Positions 44,740-57,267 of a DNA stretch of 60,000 bases are shown here, piece after piece. The stretch's first letter is position 1, and each line of letters starts with the position of its first letter. The stretch covers positions 10,215,001-10,275,000 of the forward strand of contig NC_079888.1 in the NCBI RefSeq assembly GCF_029227915.1, given 5' to 3'. Under the pieces are notes generated by a model, which was not told the DNA's origin, made no database searches, and worked only from the letters and a program-made list of their open reading frames with translations. This stretch comes from Hydractinia symbiolongicarpus (lineage: Eukaryota > Cnidaria > Hydrozoa > Anthoathecata > Hydractiniidae). A program made the position numbers and the translations under genes.

Positions 44740-47700
44740 AATAATACTCTATTTAAATTGTTTGTACAAGACTTAAGAAAACTGTATATTCGATAATAAA
44801 CAAAAAAAAGAATCGCTACCTGTCTGAGCCATTGTTGTGCTTTTAGTTGTAACCTAGCGTTTGCACGAAAAGTGTTGCTTCAACACTTTTAAATGGAATA
44901 ACCGTAATTAAAAAGAATTTCAAAAAACCTGATAAAAATGTTCAGGAATATTTAAAAAAAAAAACATAATAATTTATGTTGTTTTTCTTCCAGAATGATT
45001 AAATTAAGTCTAGACGACTGTGGAACAACAGCTGCTTGGTGAATTTATGTCAAATAACTATTTTTTAGTTTCCAGCTCATAGGAAAACATCTGCCGACTG
45101 AAGTGTCATCAGAGTTTCTTTACAATTAATGCAAATTGTTTTCTATAGCTAGCTGCAAAAACCTGCATTTAAAATGGATTAAAAGGGTCGAAACAAAATG
45201 TTAAAACTTCACATTTCGAAATACATATTGCGCGAATCTTTTTTTTCTGGCAGTTTCTTTGATCTGGGTGAAAGTTCAAATCCACAAAAAATTATACTTT
45301 GCGTTAAAGGGAGTCGTATCTCATTAGCAGTAAGTAAGTCACTCCTTTTCAACTTCTTAGAATAGACTTTTTTTACATAAACTCAGTGGCCAGTATTTAG
45401 CTATTGCTAATCTCTTCCCAGTACTTCATGAGACCTTTCGAAAGCAGATCAAGACCTGAGACCTTGCAGAATTTCCAGTGAGAACTTTCCAGCATTTTAG
45501 TGACACTTTTTCGAGCACCTTGGTTATGAAACTGTTAAAATTCTGTAACCAAGCAAGGTATATATAGCCAACAGAGAAAACTTATCGTCAGGAGGTAAAC
45601 AAAGTTAGTAAGAAGCAGAAGTGTCAAAAATACTAAATACTACTTTGAAACGTCAGTAAAAGCGTTAAAATTATTCTTAATGTAGCTAAAAGTTAAATCG
45701 ATTGATTAAAATAATAATCCTTTTAAGAAAAATTACCATTCATCACGATCCCTTTCCTTTGATGTACACAATATACTGGCAAGCTACTAAAACGGAGTTA
45801 TTTTTTTATCTGAGAAAATTTAAGAATATATTTACAAAAAAAATCTTTTGTAATAACAACATTACCCTGGTGCGAAATTTAAAAAGGAAAAATTGACATT
45901 TATTTTAAGAAAGCAACAAGGGAGTGTCAACAAGGATTTGAACAGTGTGAGACAAGACACGAATGGATGTCTGTGTATTGGTCTAACATAAACAGAAATA
46001 AAATAAACATGATTTTCCATGTGAACTTCAATTTAGCGATAAGGATAATAATACTTTAGTCTCGTAAAAAAATTATCAGCATCAAACAAATCTTTAAAAA
46101 ACAATTTATAGTTAAATCTCAGAATTTTTTATAGCTAATTCACAGTAATTTATGTTCACAAATACGTCTTTTCCAAAAGTTAGGACTTAACTCAACTTAA
46201 ACAGATTAATTGTATTTACATAAACGAAACATGCTTTCTAAAAAATAATGCGTTACTGGAAACTACTTCAAGCATGTTTTTAGCAGAATTAATTTCCCGA
46301 ATCAGTTAATTAATAAATTCACAAAAATTTCTTTTTGCGAGTTAAAAATTGAACTTCATGGAATTTAATTTCGCAAACAAGATTTCAATTTGTGAAACTC
46401 ACAAAACTTTTCATTCTCGGATACTTCCGACATCAAGACTTAATATAAACACAAAGTAAAAATAATACAAAGTTTGTCAACTTCACAGATAATTCTTTCC
46501 TTTTAATTTTTTTTAAAAAAAGGCTTAAAAGTATGGACTGTGAAAAAATAAGCAAATAGGAAGAAGATCTCTAATTTATCAATGATTTATCACGATGATC
46601 TTTAAATTATATGTAAATAAATTTCAAAATCGATCAATGCTATAGTGAAATTAATGCTAATTTTGCACGTAAACTTCACTACTGCGATTTATAAAGACAG
46701 TTGTGTTTCAAACAATACAAATGAACACAAATTAACAAAAGATTTAAATTTTTTAGCTATACAAATCCTAACCTATTTCCTCTCCAAACATCCATATTAA
46801 CATTAAAGCATACAATCAACAAAATTAATGCAATAAATATATTCACTCACCTTATATTCTCATTTAGAAAACATTATTCATCTAATAATCACATCTTCTC
46901 TTCTTTTAACTTAAGTTAGTATGCTCACAGAAATACAGTGCCCCCTACTGTCTGCCACTTCAAAAAAGTCCCGCCTTTTACTACCATGCTATTATCTCCG
47001 CATTAAGTTTTATTATGACAACTACAGCCAAAAGGAAATTTAATTAAAAAGTTTATAAAACGATATAAACAGAGTCACCGTTCATTATAAGTGTGATAAT
47101 TAATCATGGTATGTTTTAGATTAAATATATAATGTAAACAAAGAATTTCAATAACATTTTTAAAAATGTAGTTACATTTGACATTTTGGAACCAGAAGTC
47201 AGGCGATTGAAACACGATACGCTTTTTTTAAAAAAACAACATTTCAAGAACAGTAAAAGTATTTACTTATATCTTATCAGTCGAAAAATGTGATTCGTCA
47301 CCCCGGCGAAATTTTCCAATAATTTTAACGAGCTGATAATATTTATTTGCGAAAATCCTCTTTATTTAATATCAATTTTCGTTCAGCAAAACGCACAGAG
47401 AAAAAATACAGAATAGCCTGAAAAGAGAATATTTTCTTCGAATTAAATTGTATCTGTTTACAATATGTATTATTAAAAACAGACACAATTAATGGATAAG
47501 ATGAAGTACTTTGGCATAAACAATTTAAAACTACGTAAGGTTTTGAAATTAATTGCCCAGACAAATTTAATAACTCAAATTAGGTTAATTAAATAAGGCA
47601 GATAACTTTTTCTCTCTTGTTGTCTATAATAAAATGCACATTGATATGGTCTTGTTATAATAGTGTTTTAAAACCAATTTACGTAAAACATTATAGAAGT

Positions 47701-49527
47701 TTAACAACGTTGTCAGTAAGCTTGTTTATAAACAATGAACAACGCATTCATAGAACAAGAGCTCCACCTCACATACATATGATGGTACTAATAAATATTG
47801 ATTGCCAAGATTAATTCTTTCTCTGATCCAACAACTTTTCAATAGTTATTTGAAGAGAAAGAGACTCTTTATAAGAACCTCCATAAAAAATCACGAGGTT
47901 GGTGATTATTGTTCCTTAAAATACACAGATTCTACTGCTAAGTACGATGTGTATCGTTGTTATGTGTATGAATTAGCTGTTCGGTAAATTATAAACGCAA
48001 ATCGGCCACAAAAAATGATCTTTATGTGACGTCGTCTGACGTTGAAAGACGTTTTGATCAATTGCTGAATCTTGAGAACCTTTCACTCTGGTCAGTATTG
48101 CAATTTGCATGCTATTGAATGAGTATTTAGATCGTTTTGTTTCAAGGGGAATATAGAAGTTTAATAAGTAAAGTTGGTGTACTCCTTTAGGTAGGTTTAA
48201 CAAGGCAAACATAAACAAAACTACAGCAATAATAACAACAACAACAACAACAAAAGCAATAAAAAACTTTCAGTTTGATCTGTTGACTTATCCTAAAAAA
48301 GAGGGTCTTAGCCCTGACCTAGAACAGTTAAGAAGTTTTAAAAAAAATTTGAGCAACCTGTGAGAGAACTATGCCCTCTTTCCCTTAATTTTTATCAAAT
48401 TTAAAAAATATCGTTTCCTTTTGTTGTTTCCTTTCATTAACAAATAAAATATACGATGTAAGAAAACGGGTTTACTTTTTAGGTCATATCCTGGTATGGG
48501 CGCACACGCGTTTAAATGAAGGGCGTTTTTTGAGGGTAAAAGTTACCTTTTAATTAGCATCAGGTATAAAAAATACAAAATTTACCTTCTTTCTTTCCAG
48601 CAATGTTTTGCTTGCACAAGACACAAAATAATTGTTTTCAGATGCAACAGCAGATGTGATAAAAGTCTATTGATATTAGAACATTTAATAATTTAGCAAC
48701 TTTTACACAATACATATTTTCCTCTGCCTTTTTTAATTTGAAATAGCGGACGTTCTCCACTTTTCTTTGATGCGAGGTTTATTGTTCACCCAATCAAAAT
48801 AGAGATGCTACTTCTGGTTGCATAGCTTTAACACACTGTGTATTTTTTATTATCATTCAATGAAGATATAAGTAATGGCTTAGCCTCTCCCTTTTAATAA
48901 TGGTCTCGTATAACATGTTTTAATTCGCAAAACTAAATATAAGTTAAGCAGGTGCAACGAAAGAGTTCAATGTCTCATTCATACACAGAGTAAGCTCAAC
49001 AGACAAATACACTGATAAAACCACTGGTACTGCTAGTCGTCTCTCTTAGGTGTTCTGTATCTGTCTTAAAGCCTCCTTACAGCTAAGGTGGTGGCAACAG
49101 ATTTGGAATATATCCGTTATTTCAGCTGACCCCGTTGTTATTTTTTGTCCTACAACACATCATTCGGCTGCATAAAGAAAATGGCTAAAAAGATCCACGA
49201 AACATTGCTTTTACTTATATTATATTTTATTATAGGGTCAAATCTTCTATTTACCATCTTCAAGTGGACTGATGCGTGCAAAACCGTGTCAATCTTATAG
49301 AGGATGCAGTTAAATTAGGCTGTGTATCGTATCGTATTTTAAAGTTTTAAAGTACCGAAACCTTTTGCCAAACGCACCAGAAATTGAACACGAGTCATGT
49401 AGCACTAAAGTATCACAAGTGTTACAGTGAAATATCAGCAGTTCTAATACAAAACAAATATTTTATTTGAACCGCAGGCTTGACCTCGTACTCTTCGAAA
49501 GCGAATAAACGATAAACAAAAAAAGGC
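44740..49527. other. AT-rich non-coding DNA; one candidate splice donor
   Basis: No gene is supported. The minus strand at 46845-46856 reads ATAAG followed by GTGAGTG, a good donor context, which could be a distal alternative 5' exon end for the GPCR gene. A short (AAC)n run lies at about 48228-48255. Confidence 0.4.
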
Positions 49528-49530
49528 ATA

Positions 49531-49655
49531 TTGGAAAAGTGGGATGCGGGATGATCTATCGGGACGACCTATTCGGATGCGGAATGCGGAATGCGGGATG
49601 CGGAATGCGGGATACGGAATGCGGGAAGCGGATGCCGGATGTGGGATGCAAAAAA
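49531..49655 (+). repeat. GGGATGC/GGAATGC minisatellite, left member
   Basis: It begins TTGGAAAAGTGGGATGCGGG and continues as imperfect 7-bp units (GGATGCG, GGAATGC). An inverted counterpart with the same outer sequence ends at 56162. Confidence 0.8.
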
Positions 49656-50599
49656 TTCATTGAAAATGAAATACTGACCATGCCGTTACCGAACATCGCG
49701 TAGACATTAAAATAAACTACGCCGGAATTTTTTTAAAAAGAATACAACAGTTAGAAATGCATGACTTTTTTTTCGCTTGGTGAACTTAATGTGATACGAA
49801 AAGATATGTTTGATATTGAACTTTTAATCCTTTGGCGAGGTTGAGATATCAAGCAACAAATGTAAATGCCTTCGATCTGAAAAAGTAGTGCTTTCCAGCT
49901 ATACCCTGTGAAAAGAGATTGAAATAGTTGATATTGCAGAAACCAGTCAATATGTGAGTGTTTATTTCATTGAGTAAGAAAAACGAAAATTTTCGTGAAT
50001 ACGAATTGCCCTTCTTCTTTTCAATAAACACCAGGAGTAGAAACCAGCTTTTCACAGCTTAAAGCATAGAAGAGAGTAGACACAACTCTGTCTTGTTTCT
50101 CGTATCTAAAACCAACTCTCTGCGCTTACGAATTACGGTCTAACGACCAAAATGATCAGGAAAATTAATCTACTAAAAACATGCGCGAATAAAGCGCGAA
50201 TAGTTTGCCAGTGTAGTGGGTTTGAGACGTTGTATGATTGCAAGCTGTTATTTGTACCATTGTGAATATTATTTTGTATTGTGAAACTCGATTCTGGATT
50301 TTAAACGCATTTCGATTATTCTACTGGACATGATTTTATAACTGGATTGTGGATTTTGCTTTGGAACTGGATATAACAAATTTTGAATTTTGAATTTGTC
50401 TGGTTTTGCGCTACACAGGTAACTACTATTTATTGATGAATTGATCGATCTCTACTTGGGGGTGTGCTTGAAATGCCAGTGATAAAAAAACAAACCAGCA
50501 TTTTGTTTCGTTGGCGCTTGGCAAGTAGCAGTTGTAGACAGCCCAACTTTCATCTGCGTTTAGACATTTTTTTCTTCAAAAAACCTGGTTTCTATGCAC
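49656..50599. other. non-coding DNA between the minisatellite and the LTR element
   Basis: No gene was seen. The short minus-strand open frame at 49849-50055 has no recognisable motif. Confidence 0.45.
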
Positions 50600-50604
50600 A
50601 TAGT

Positions 50605-50707
50605 TGTATATGTATCCCGTTTATATTTATCCGATAGTTAACCCGATTTGTATTTTATCTTAGTATGTTAGGTCAGAGAATAACATTCAGTTATCAACGA
50701 ATATACA
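50605..50707 (+). repeat. 5' LTR
   Basis: 103 bp, starting TG and ending CA. It contains CCGATAGTTAACCC where the 3' LTR has CTGACAGTTAACCC. It is unusually short for a Gypsy LTR. Confidence 0.9.
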
Positions 50708-50721
50708 TGGTGTCAGAAGTG
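50708..50721 (+). other. primer-binding site
   Basis: TGGTGTCAGAAGTG starts immediately after the LTR. TGG pairs with the CCA end of a tRNA. The rest is probably complementary to a leucine-type tRNA 3' end, which was not verified. Confidence 0.65.
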
Positions 50722-51107
50722 AGCCTTCGACTCCTGGATATTTTTCTATCAATTGGTGAGATTGCACGCAAGCAAGCACTCTCTTATCAACAAAAAACAT
50801 CGTAAGTGGAAACTGAACACATCAGAAACAGACATTCAACACATTCCACGCTCGTTTACACGTTCAACAACAAAAACATAACAAACATTCTGTATCTTCT
50901 AAACGAAGTCTCTTCACGTCACATCGAACGCACCTTGAACATTACATTAATTATTGAAACGTTGTATATTGTATAAAACACACAAACTCACTTCAGCATA
51001 CTTTTCATATCTCTTTTGCTCATAATTGTTGCAAAGGGGTTACAAAACATTCTAAATCGTTTTCATCCGATTTTCATCCGTGGTCACACCGCCATTTTGT
51101 TTTGACC

Positions 51108-52142
51108 ATGTCACAAAATAACGGCATACCGCCCACCGCCCCGTTACCCGACGCTCCGTCCCCTAGTCAAGCCGAGATGATAATTCAAATGCAGCAGCAA
51201 CACCTCGAGATGCAAAAAACAATGACCACACTGTTCGCCCAACTCCCGTCACTGCTACCCGCCGCCAACCCATCTGTCGGAGGAAGATCACGTGCAAAGC
51301 TTACGAGACCCATTATTGACGCCGATTCCACCGATAACCGTTGGATCATCTTCAAGGACGAATGGAGCCGCTATAAAGAGATGGCCGGCTTGTCGAGTGA
51401 GCAGGACATCAGAAACGAACTCAGAGCTGCATGCTCTCAAAAGGTAAACGAGATGTTGTTTAATTTTATCGGTCCTGACACTCTGCTTACTGCGTCTGAG
51501 AATGACTTGCTTGGATTCATCAAGTCAGTATCCGTAAAAGCCGTACACCCCGAAGTTTATCGCCAACACTTTTACAAATTAAAACAAAGTGATGGTGAAA
51601 CAGTTACGTCATTTATTTCCCGTTTGAAAGCCCAAGCTATGCTTTGTAGATTTAGTTGCTCTGGAACCTGTGGAGACAACGGATGCACCCCTTCATACGC
51701 TGACGAAATGATTCGATCCCAGCTGATTGCCGGTCTCCGAAATTCGTCCCATCAATCGAAAGTACTTTCTGAAATGGAAATATTAACAACATTGAGCCAG
51801 CTTACAACCCGTCTTTTGACATTGGAATCAACTGAACGCGCTTCATCCGAATTTCAATCACCACACCAGTCGACATCTGACGTATCCGCCTTGAAATCAA
51901 AGCCATCATCCCGTCCACCCACCAACAACAACAACAACAAAACTTACATCGGATGCGGAAAGCCCTTTCACCCAAAGGGTCGTTCAACTTGCCCTGCCTA
52001 CGGTAAGACTTGTAGAAACTGTAATAAGTTGAACCACTTCGCTCACGTCTGCCGTAGCCCCAAGACCTCGGCGATTGAAGTCCCACCCGATGAATCTGCC
52101 GAATTCCTATTGTCAGCAGTAGATACCGCATCCCCATTGTGA
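51108..52142 (+). CDS. gag: Gag polyprotein
   Basis: The intact 344-residue Gag forms the retrotransposon particle. After a Pro/Gln-rich N terminus there is a capsid-like helical core (about residues 65-215, including WIIFKDEWSRYKEMAGL and FYKLKQSDGETVTSFISRLK). A CCHC zinc knuckle follows, CRNCNKLNHFAHVC, that binds RNA. The start ATG 51108 is preferred over an upstream TTG. It ends at TGA (52140-52142). The same frame continues without interruption into the protease, so the stop separates gag from pol with the context UGA CUAG. Confidence 0.88.
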   Translation: MSQNNGIPPTAPLPDAPSPSQAEMIIQMQQQHLEMQKTMTTLFAQLPSLLPAANPSVGGRSRAKLTRPIIDADSTDNRWIIFKDEWSRYKEMAGLSSEQDIRNELRAACSQKVNEMLFNFIGPDTLLTASENDLLGFIKSVSVKAVHPEVYRQHFYKLKQSDGETVTSFISRLKAQAMLCRFSCSGTCGDNGCTPSYADEMIRSQLIAGLRNSSHQSKVLSEMEILTTLSQLTTRLLTLESTERASSEFQSPHQSTSDVSALKSKPSSRPPTNNNNNKTYIGCGKPFHPKGRSTCPAYGKTCRNCNKLNHFAHVCRSPKTSAIEVPPDESAEFLLSAVDTASPL

Positions 52143-55100
52143 CTAGATGGACTCCCACATGGTGATCTAGTCGATAATCGTTTTATCCCAAGCACACCAG
52201 AAAAATCACCTACGTTAGATATTGAAGGTAAAATAATCAAGAAAGCTTATATGAACCTACGGCCTAATGAACACTGGCCTGAAATCCCACAACTAGTCAA
52301 CGAGAAAGCTGTTGCCGACACCGGTGCACAGATATGCACTACCGGACCACATATACTCAAGAACATTACGCAAGCCAAGCGATGGCTTCTACCTACAGAA
52401 AATCGCCTGAGGGGAGTGGGTAATAACAAACTAACAATTATCGGAACCCTCCTCGTCGATATTTTCACAGCCAACGGCGAAACTACAGAACTGTTATACA
52501 TTTGTGAGGGGGTTAGCACCACCTACCTCTCACAAACCGCCATGAAACGCTTAGACATTTTACGCGATTCGTTTCCCAACGATCCTTCCGTTAACGCCGC
52601 TATAACTAAACCCAGCACACCAGACACCTTCATCGCACCGTGTGGTTGTAAGATTAGAACAGAATGCCCACCATTACCTGACAAGCTACCATTTCCGCCA
52701 ACAAATGACCACCGAATGGATATTGAGAAATGGATTAAAGACTATTACGCCAGTAGCGCGTTTAATGTATGTAAACATCAGAAACTCCAAGTAATGACTG
52801 GTGAACCTCTTCGCATATCGTTCCTACCAGACCATCCACCCAAGGCCGTACACACCCCAATCCCGATTCCACATCATTGGAAATACACCGTGAAATCCCA
52901 ACTCGATTCCGACGTGGCGCTTGGGATCATTGAACCCATTCCTCCTGGTCACCCAACAACATGGTGTTCTCGTATGGTCGTTGTCCCCAAAAAAGACGGA
53001 ACACCCAGGCGAACCGTCGACCTCCAGGAGCTGAATAAAGCTACTCGTCGAGAGATGCACCACACCCGCCGTTCAATATTGTCAGCGCCATACCCCCAAG
53101 AGTCAAGAAAACCGTCCTAGACGCTTGGAACGGATATCACAGTGTCGCCTTGTCCGAAGAAGCCCGTGATGCAACAACGTTCATCACCGAGTAGGGACGC
53201 TATAGATACCTTCGCGCACCTCAAAGTTTCCATGCCTCCGGGGACGGATACACCAAGCGCTTTGATGCTATCACCAAAGACTTTCCTAGAGTAGCTCGAT
53301 GTATTGACGATTCCATCCTTTGGGATAATGACATTACTAAATCGTTTTGGCATTGCGTTAGATACATCAACCTGTGTGCAACAAACGGTATCATCTTTAA
53401 TCCAGAAAAATTTCACTTTGCTGGGGACGTTGTAGCACCCTTTCGAGAATTATTAGAGAAGGGTAAGAAATTTTATTGGGACGATACCCTAGAAACTGTA
53501 TTTCAACGATCGAAGGAAGCAATCATTGACGCTATCAAAGACGGGGTTAAATCTTTTCAGCTCAACCGCCAGACCTGGTTATCGACAGATTGGTCGAAAA
53601 CCGGTATAGGTTTCACCCTGTTTCAAAAACATTGCCATTGCCCAAATAAAGAAGACGTCTTCTGCGGCCCCGATCATTGGAAAACAATTTACGCTGGTTC
53701 CCGATTCACGAGAGACTCGGAAAGCCGATACGCCCCTATCGAGGGTGAAGCATTAGCCCTTATGTTCGGACTTCACAGCTGCAGAATGTTCGTCCTCGGC
53801 TGCCCTTCATTAATCGTAACAGTCGACCATAAACCTCTCGCTCCTATTTTCAACAGTCGCGCTCTAGAGAAAATCGAAAATCCTAGAGTGTTTAAGTTCC
53901 GTGAAAAAACGCTTATGTACAATTTCAAAGTTATCCCCAAACCTGTAGAACTAAATCCTGCGTCTGACGCAACGTCACGAATGAAACCCATCGCATCTGT
54001 TGACCTCGACAATCATATCGCCTACATTGAAGAGGAAATTACCCTCGAACAACCCACTGACACTATTCGTCTTGAAACTATCCGTAAACACGCACAAACG
54101 GACAAAAATTATCACCATCTATGCCAGCTTATCGAAGAGGGATTCCCAACGAATAAAGAATCAGTTCCACCAAACCTACGCGAGTTCTGGTTTCTACGTG
54201 AACGCCTATATACCAGTAATGATTTAATCTTCTCCAAGGGGATACCACTCGTACCGAAATCTCTTCGACAACGTCTTCTCGATGAGCTCCACGTCGGTCA
54301 CCAAGGAGTTTCCTCGATGAAAAGCAACGCTAGACAACGTTTCTTCTGGCCAGGTATGAACTCGGACATTCAAAACAAACGTCTCAACTGCCGAAGATGC
54401 AACGAGATCGCCCCATCACGATCGAAAGAACCAGCCGAACAGCCACCTCAACCGTCCTACCCGTTTCAGGTAGCCGTCACGGACATCTTTCATATGGTAG
54501 GGCAAAGATACCTGATTTACGCTGACCGCTTCTCTGATTGGACCGAAGTCGCCTGTCTACGAGCCTCATCGAATGCAGCAACCGTCAAAAACATTCTGCG
54601 TCGATACTTCAGCACCTTTGGTATCCCAGAAGAAATTGCATCCGATGGAGGTCCGCCATACGAATCAAACGAGTTCAACGCGTTCCTCAACAACTGGGGA
54701 ATACGTCACAGATTATCGTCAGCATACCTACCGGAAAGTAACGGAAGAGCCGAGGTAGCTGTAAAAACCATGAAACGCATCCACACATCGAACGTCAGTC
54801 CAACTGGTTCTCTCGATACCGAAGCAGTGACCAAAGCACTCCTACTTCACCGGAACACGCCTGCACCAGACATGGGAATTTCTCCAGCCGAGTTACTGTT
54901 TGGAAGAAACCTCCCTGACCATCTACCACAACCAATCACTTTCAGAAGGGAGTGGTCGACCTTGTTGACGCACGTGAAATGACACACGCCCGTCGATTTG
55001 AACTGTCAAACAAGGGGGATCGACACTCGCTACAACCCCTACAGGTCGGTGATTCGGTCGCGATCCAAAACCAACACGGCAACCATCCCAACAAATGGGA

Positions 55101-55482
55101 CAAGACTGGCTGCATTGCTGAAGCATTTCCTCACAAACAATACAGGGTTATTGTGGATGGAAGCCGGAGGTTAGCATCAAGAAACCGCCGGTTCCTTCGA
55201 AAAATTTCACAAGAATGCACCAAAGATGTTGTTATTCCCGATTTAGTACCGGAAATGAGAAAGTTAAATGTCAAAGAAACTGAAAATGGTGAACACACGA
55301 TTGTTCCCCCACATATACAAGAACAGCAAGAAGAAATAATGAACACAAACGACACAAATAACGATGAAAGCAATGAACATTCAACTGAGCAGGGATCAAC
55401 TCCTCCACCTGCTCCCTTACCAAGACGCTCAACACAAGAGAGATGGTTACCGTCTCGATACAACGATTTTATTATGAAATAG
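52143..55482 (+). pseudogene. pol: Pol polyprotein (PR-RT-RNaseH-IN), broken
   Basis: Directly downstream of gag in the same frame lies an aspartic protease (VADTGAQICTTG) and the start of RT (VVVPKKDGTPRRTVDLQELN). The frame changes at about 53075-53113. A TAG stands at 53192-53194, then the second frame is open to 54982. That frame carries the RT catalytic motif as CIDDSILWD, RNase H (STDWSKTG, EGEALA, VDHKPL), the HHCC finger of integrase (HVGHQG...CRRC) and DDE residues (VTDIF, ASDGGPPY, PESNGRAEV). A further frame change at about 54950 leads to the C-terminal domain (PLQVGDSVAIQNQ) ending at 55482. The RT-RNase H connection near 53420 also seems shortened compared with typical Pol. Confidence 0.88.
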
Positions 55483-55534
55483 GAATGAAGGATTTATATA
55501 TTTCCTTCACTTGTTTCTTTTATTTTTCCTAGGG

Positions 55535-55570
55535 TAAAAAAAAAAAAAAAAAAAACAGTAGGAAGGGACG
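55535..55570 (+). other. A-tract and polypurine tract
   Basis: A run of about 20 A residues is followed by AGTAGGAAGGGACG directly before the 3' LTR. The purine stretch AGGAAGGGA is the likely plus-strand primer. The long A run is also a place where sequencing length errors are likely. Confidence 0.6.
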
Positions 55571-55673
55571 TGTATATGTATCCCGTTTATATTTATCTGA
55601 CAGTTAACCCGATTTGTATTTTATCTTAGTATGTTAGGTCAGAGAATAACATTCAGTTATCAACGAATATACA
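55571..55673 (+). repeat. 3' LTR
   Basis: 103 bp, identical to the 5' LTR except for two transitions. Confidence 0.9.
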
Positions 55674-55678
55674 ATAGT

Positions 55679-56093
55679 ATATTTTGATTCCAATTTGATT
55701 CGCGCAACTTTTCAACATTGATCACTTGCCGCACCATAACGAAAGAAATGAACGTTATTTCAAAATCAAATTTTCTGTTTCGTTTATATCGGTTAGTATG
55801 AATTCCCATTGGTGTTATTGGTTGACTTCCAATCAGACGACCAAGTAAACAAAAGGAAATATAGAAATTAATTTTCGTGAGGTTTTTGCTATATTTTTGA
55901 AAATTTCCAAATTCTTTCAAAAGAGCAGAAATTAATTTGTGGTTATTAATTGTACTAATTGATCCCAGCAAAAAGTAATCCCTTATATCCTTTCTACCCA
56001 CTCTGCACATTTAAAAAAACCTTGAAAGCAAAGTCGCCTTCCCTTATCCTTTGTGTTTTTCATAATTCACATTTTTTTGAATTTGTATCTTGA
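55679..56093. other. non-coding DNA between the LTR element and the right minisatellite
   Basis: No supportable gene. The minus-strand open frame at 55660-56010 overlaps the LTR and has no recognisable motif. Confidence 0.45.
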
Positions 56094-56162
56094 ATCCCGC
56101 ATCCTGCATCCCCCATCCCGTATCCCAGTCTGCATCCCGCATCCCGCATCCCACTTTTCCAA
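56094..56162 (-). repeat. GGGATGC minisatellite, right (inverted) member
   Basis: On the minus strand it begins TTGGAAAAGTGGGATGCGGG and continues as GGGATGC-type units. It mirrors the block at 49531. The two define a 6.6-kb interval with outward-facing ends that contains the LTR element. Confidence 0.75.
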
Positions 56163-56934
56163 TGTGACCAAAAAAAAGACAATAACAACACCCTCCTCAG
56201 GGGCGGATCCAGTGTACGTCAGTGCCGTCACGCGACTGACATAATTTTTACTAAGAATCGTAAAAAATAAAGGGTGCATATATGTTTTATTCTGTAGTGC
56301 TACATCCAACATGTTGTATAATACAGATGTTAGTTTTGACAATTTACTTATTTCCCGGGATAATTATTTTTAGCTCTTAAAGTCACTGGAGATTTGTTTT
56401 TACAGCTACATGTCCTAGCTACATGTTAGTGACACTGGCTGACGTTCTGCAACAATCCATCATTAGGGTTTTTCCTTTACCCTGAGGTACATATATATAG
56501 GAAGAATTCTGTTTTACTTTCTTGCTAAGAAGAAATCAAAGTAAGTCATTTATGTATTCCATCTTACATATGATGATGACACTTTGTACAATTAAACTGG
56601 TGCAACGCAATAGAATTTGTGGGGAATGATGCTGTTTTCACTTGTACTATTAGGCTTGGTTTAGTTTGTTTTGGTAGACTAGTTGCGATAGCATGGTTAG
56701 TACTCCGAACACAGAAAATTTTTGCAACCTTTCGTCAAATACTTTAATTTCCCAGTGGTAACAAAAATTATGCTGTGCCTCCAGACTGTACAGATACATC
56801 AAAAACCAAAAACAAATTTCTTATTTTCTTAACTGTGTTGCAAAGTGCGAAGTGGAACCTGTATTTACGTCATTAAATGCTAAAAATACTTATGCTCAAG
56901 CTCATATTCTGTTTTGTCTGCAAGGTGTTGATTG

Positions 56935-57267
56935 GCGCCGTAGATTAGTGGTTATAGCTCTCGTACACTGTGCGGGAGACCGGGGTTCGATTCCTCTTGA
57001 CGGCGATTCAACATGGGCGAGTGAATGTTACCATAGCCCCGGGTTAACCCAAGCCATGTGAGGGAAATTGGGAAGATGGCACACTGTGTGGGCCGTTGGA
57101 TGTTGCCGGGAGTTGTCTAGTAGAGCGCGGGCTCTAATTGGGTCTGTGTAGCTCAAAATGAGCATTAAATACTCTAGGACTCTCCATCTACGCCATGGCC
57201 CCTCCTGGAAATAATAGACAGGGTATATCCCTCGATATTTGTGAGGCTAGCCATGTAAAATATGCAC

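Larger units (their letters stand above)
50605..55673 (+). mobile_element. Ty3/Gypsy-type LTR retrotransposon
   Basis: The element is 5069 bp, bounded by 103-bp LTRs (TGTATATG...ATATACA) and flanked by the 5-bp duplication ATAGT (50600-50604 and 55674-55678). Internal order is gag, protease, reverse transcriptase, RNase H, integrase, which is the Ty3/Gypsy order. The primer-binding site and polypurine tract are in the expected places. The LTRs differ at two positions, so insertion was recent. However, pol carries two frameshifts and a stop in addition to the gag/pol UGA, so this copy is not autonomous. Confidence 0.92.

Noticed and set aside
48228-48255. (AAC)n run as a functional element
   Set aside because: Short simple repeat with no associated structure.
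49541-49655. CRISPR-like array
   Set aside because: The units are 7-bp head-to-tail repeats without spacers. This is a minisatellite in a eukaryotic context.
56935-57006. Functional tRNA gene
   Set aside because: The anticodon loop lacks the invariant U33 in the best fold, the D arm is poor, and a 260-bp body with an ATCT tail follows. A SINE fits better.
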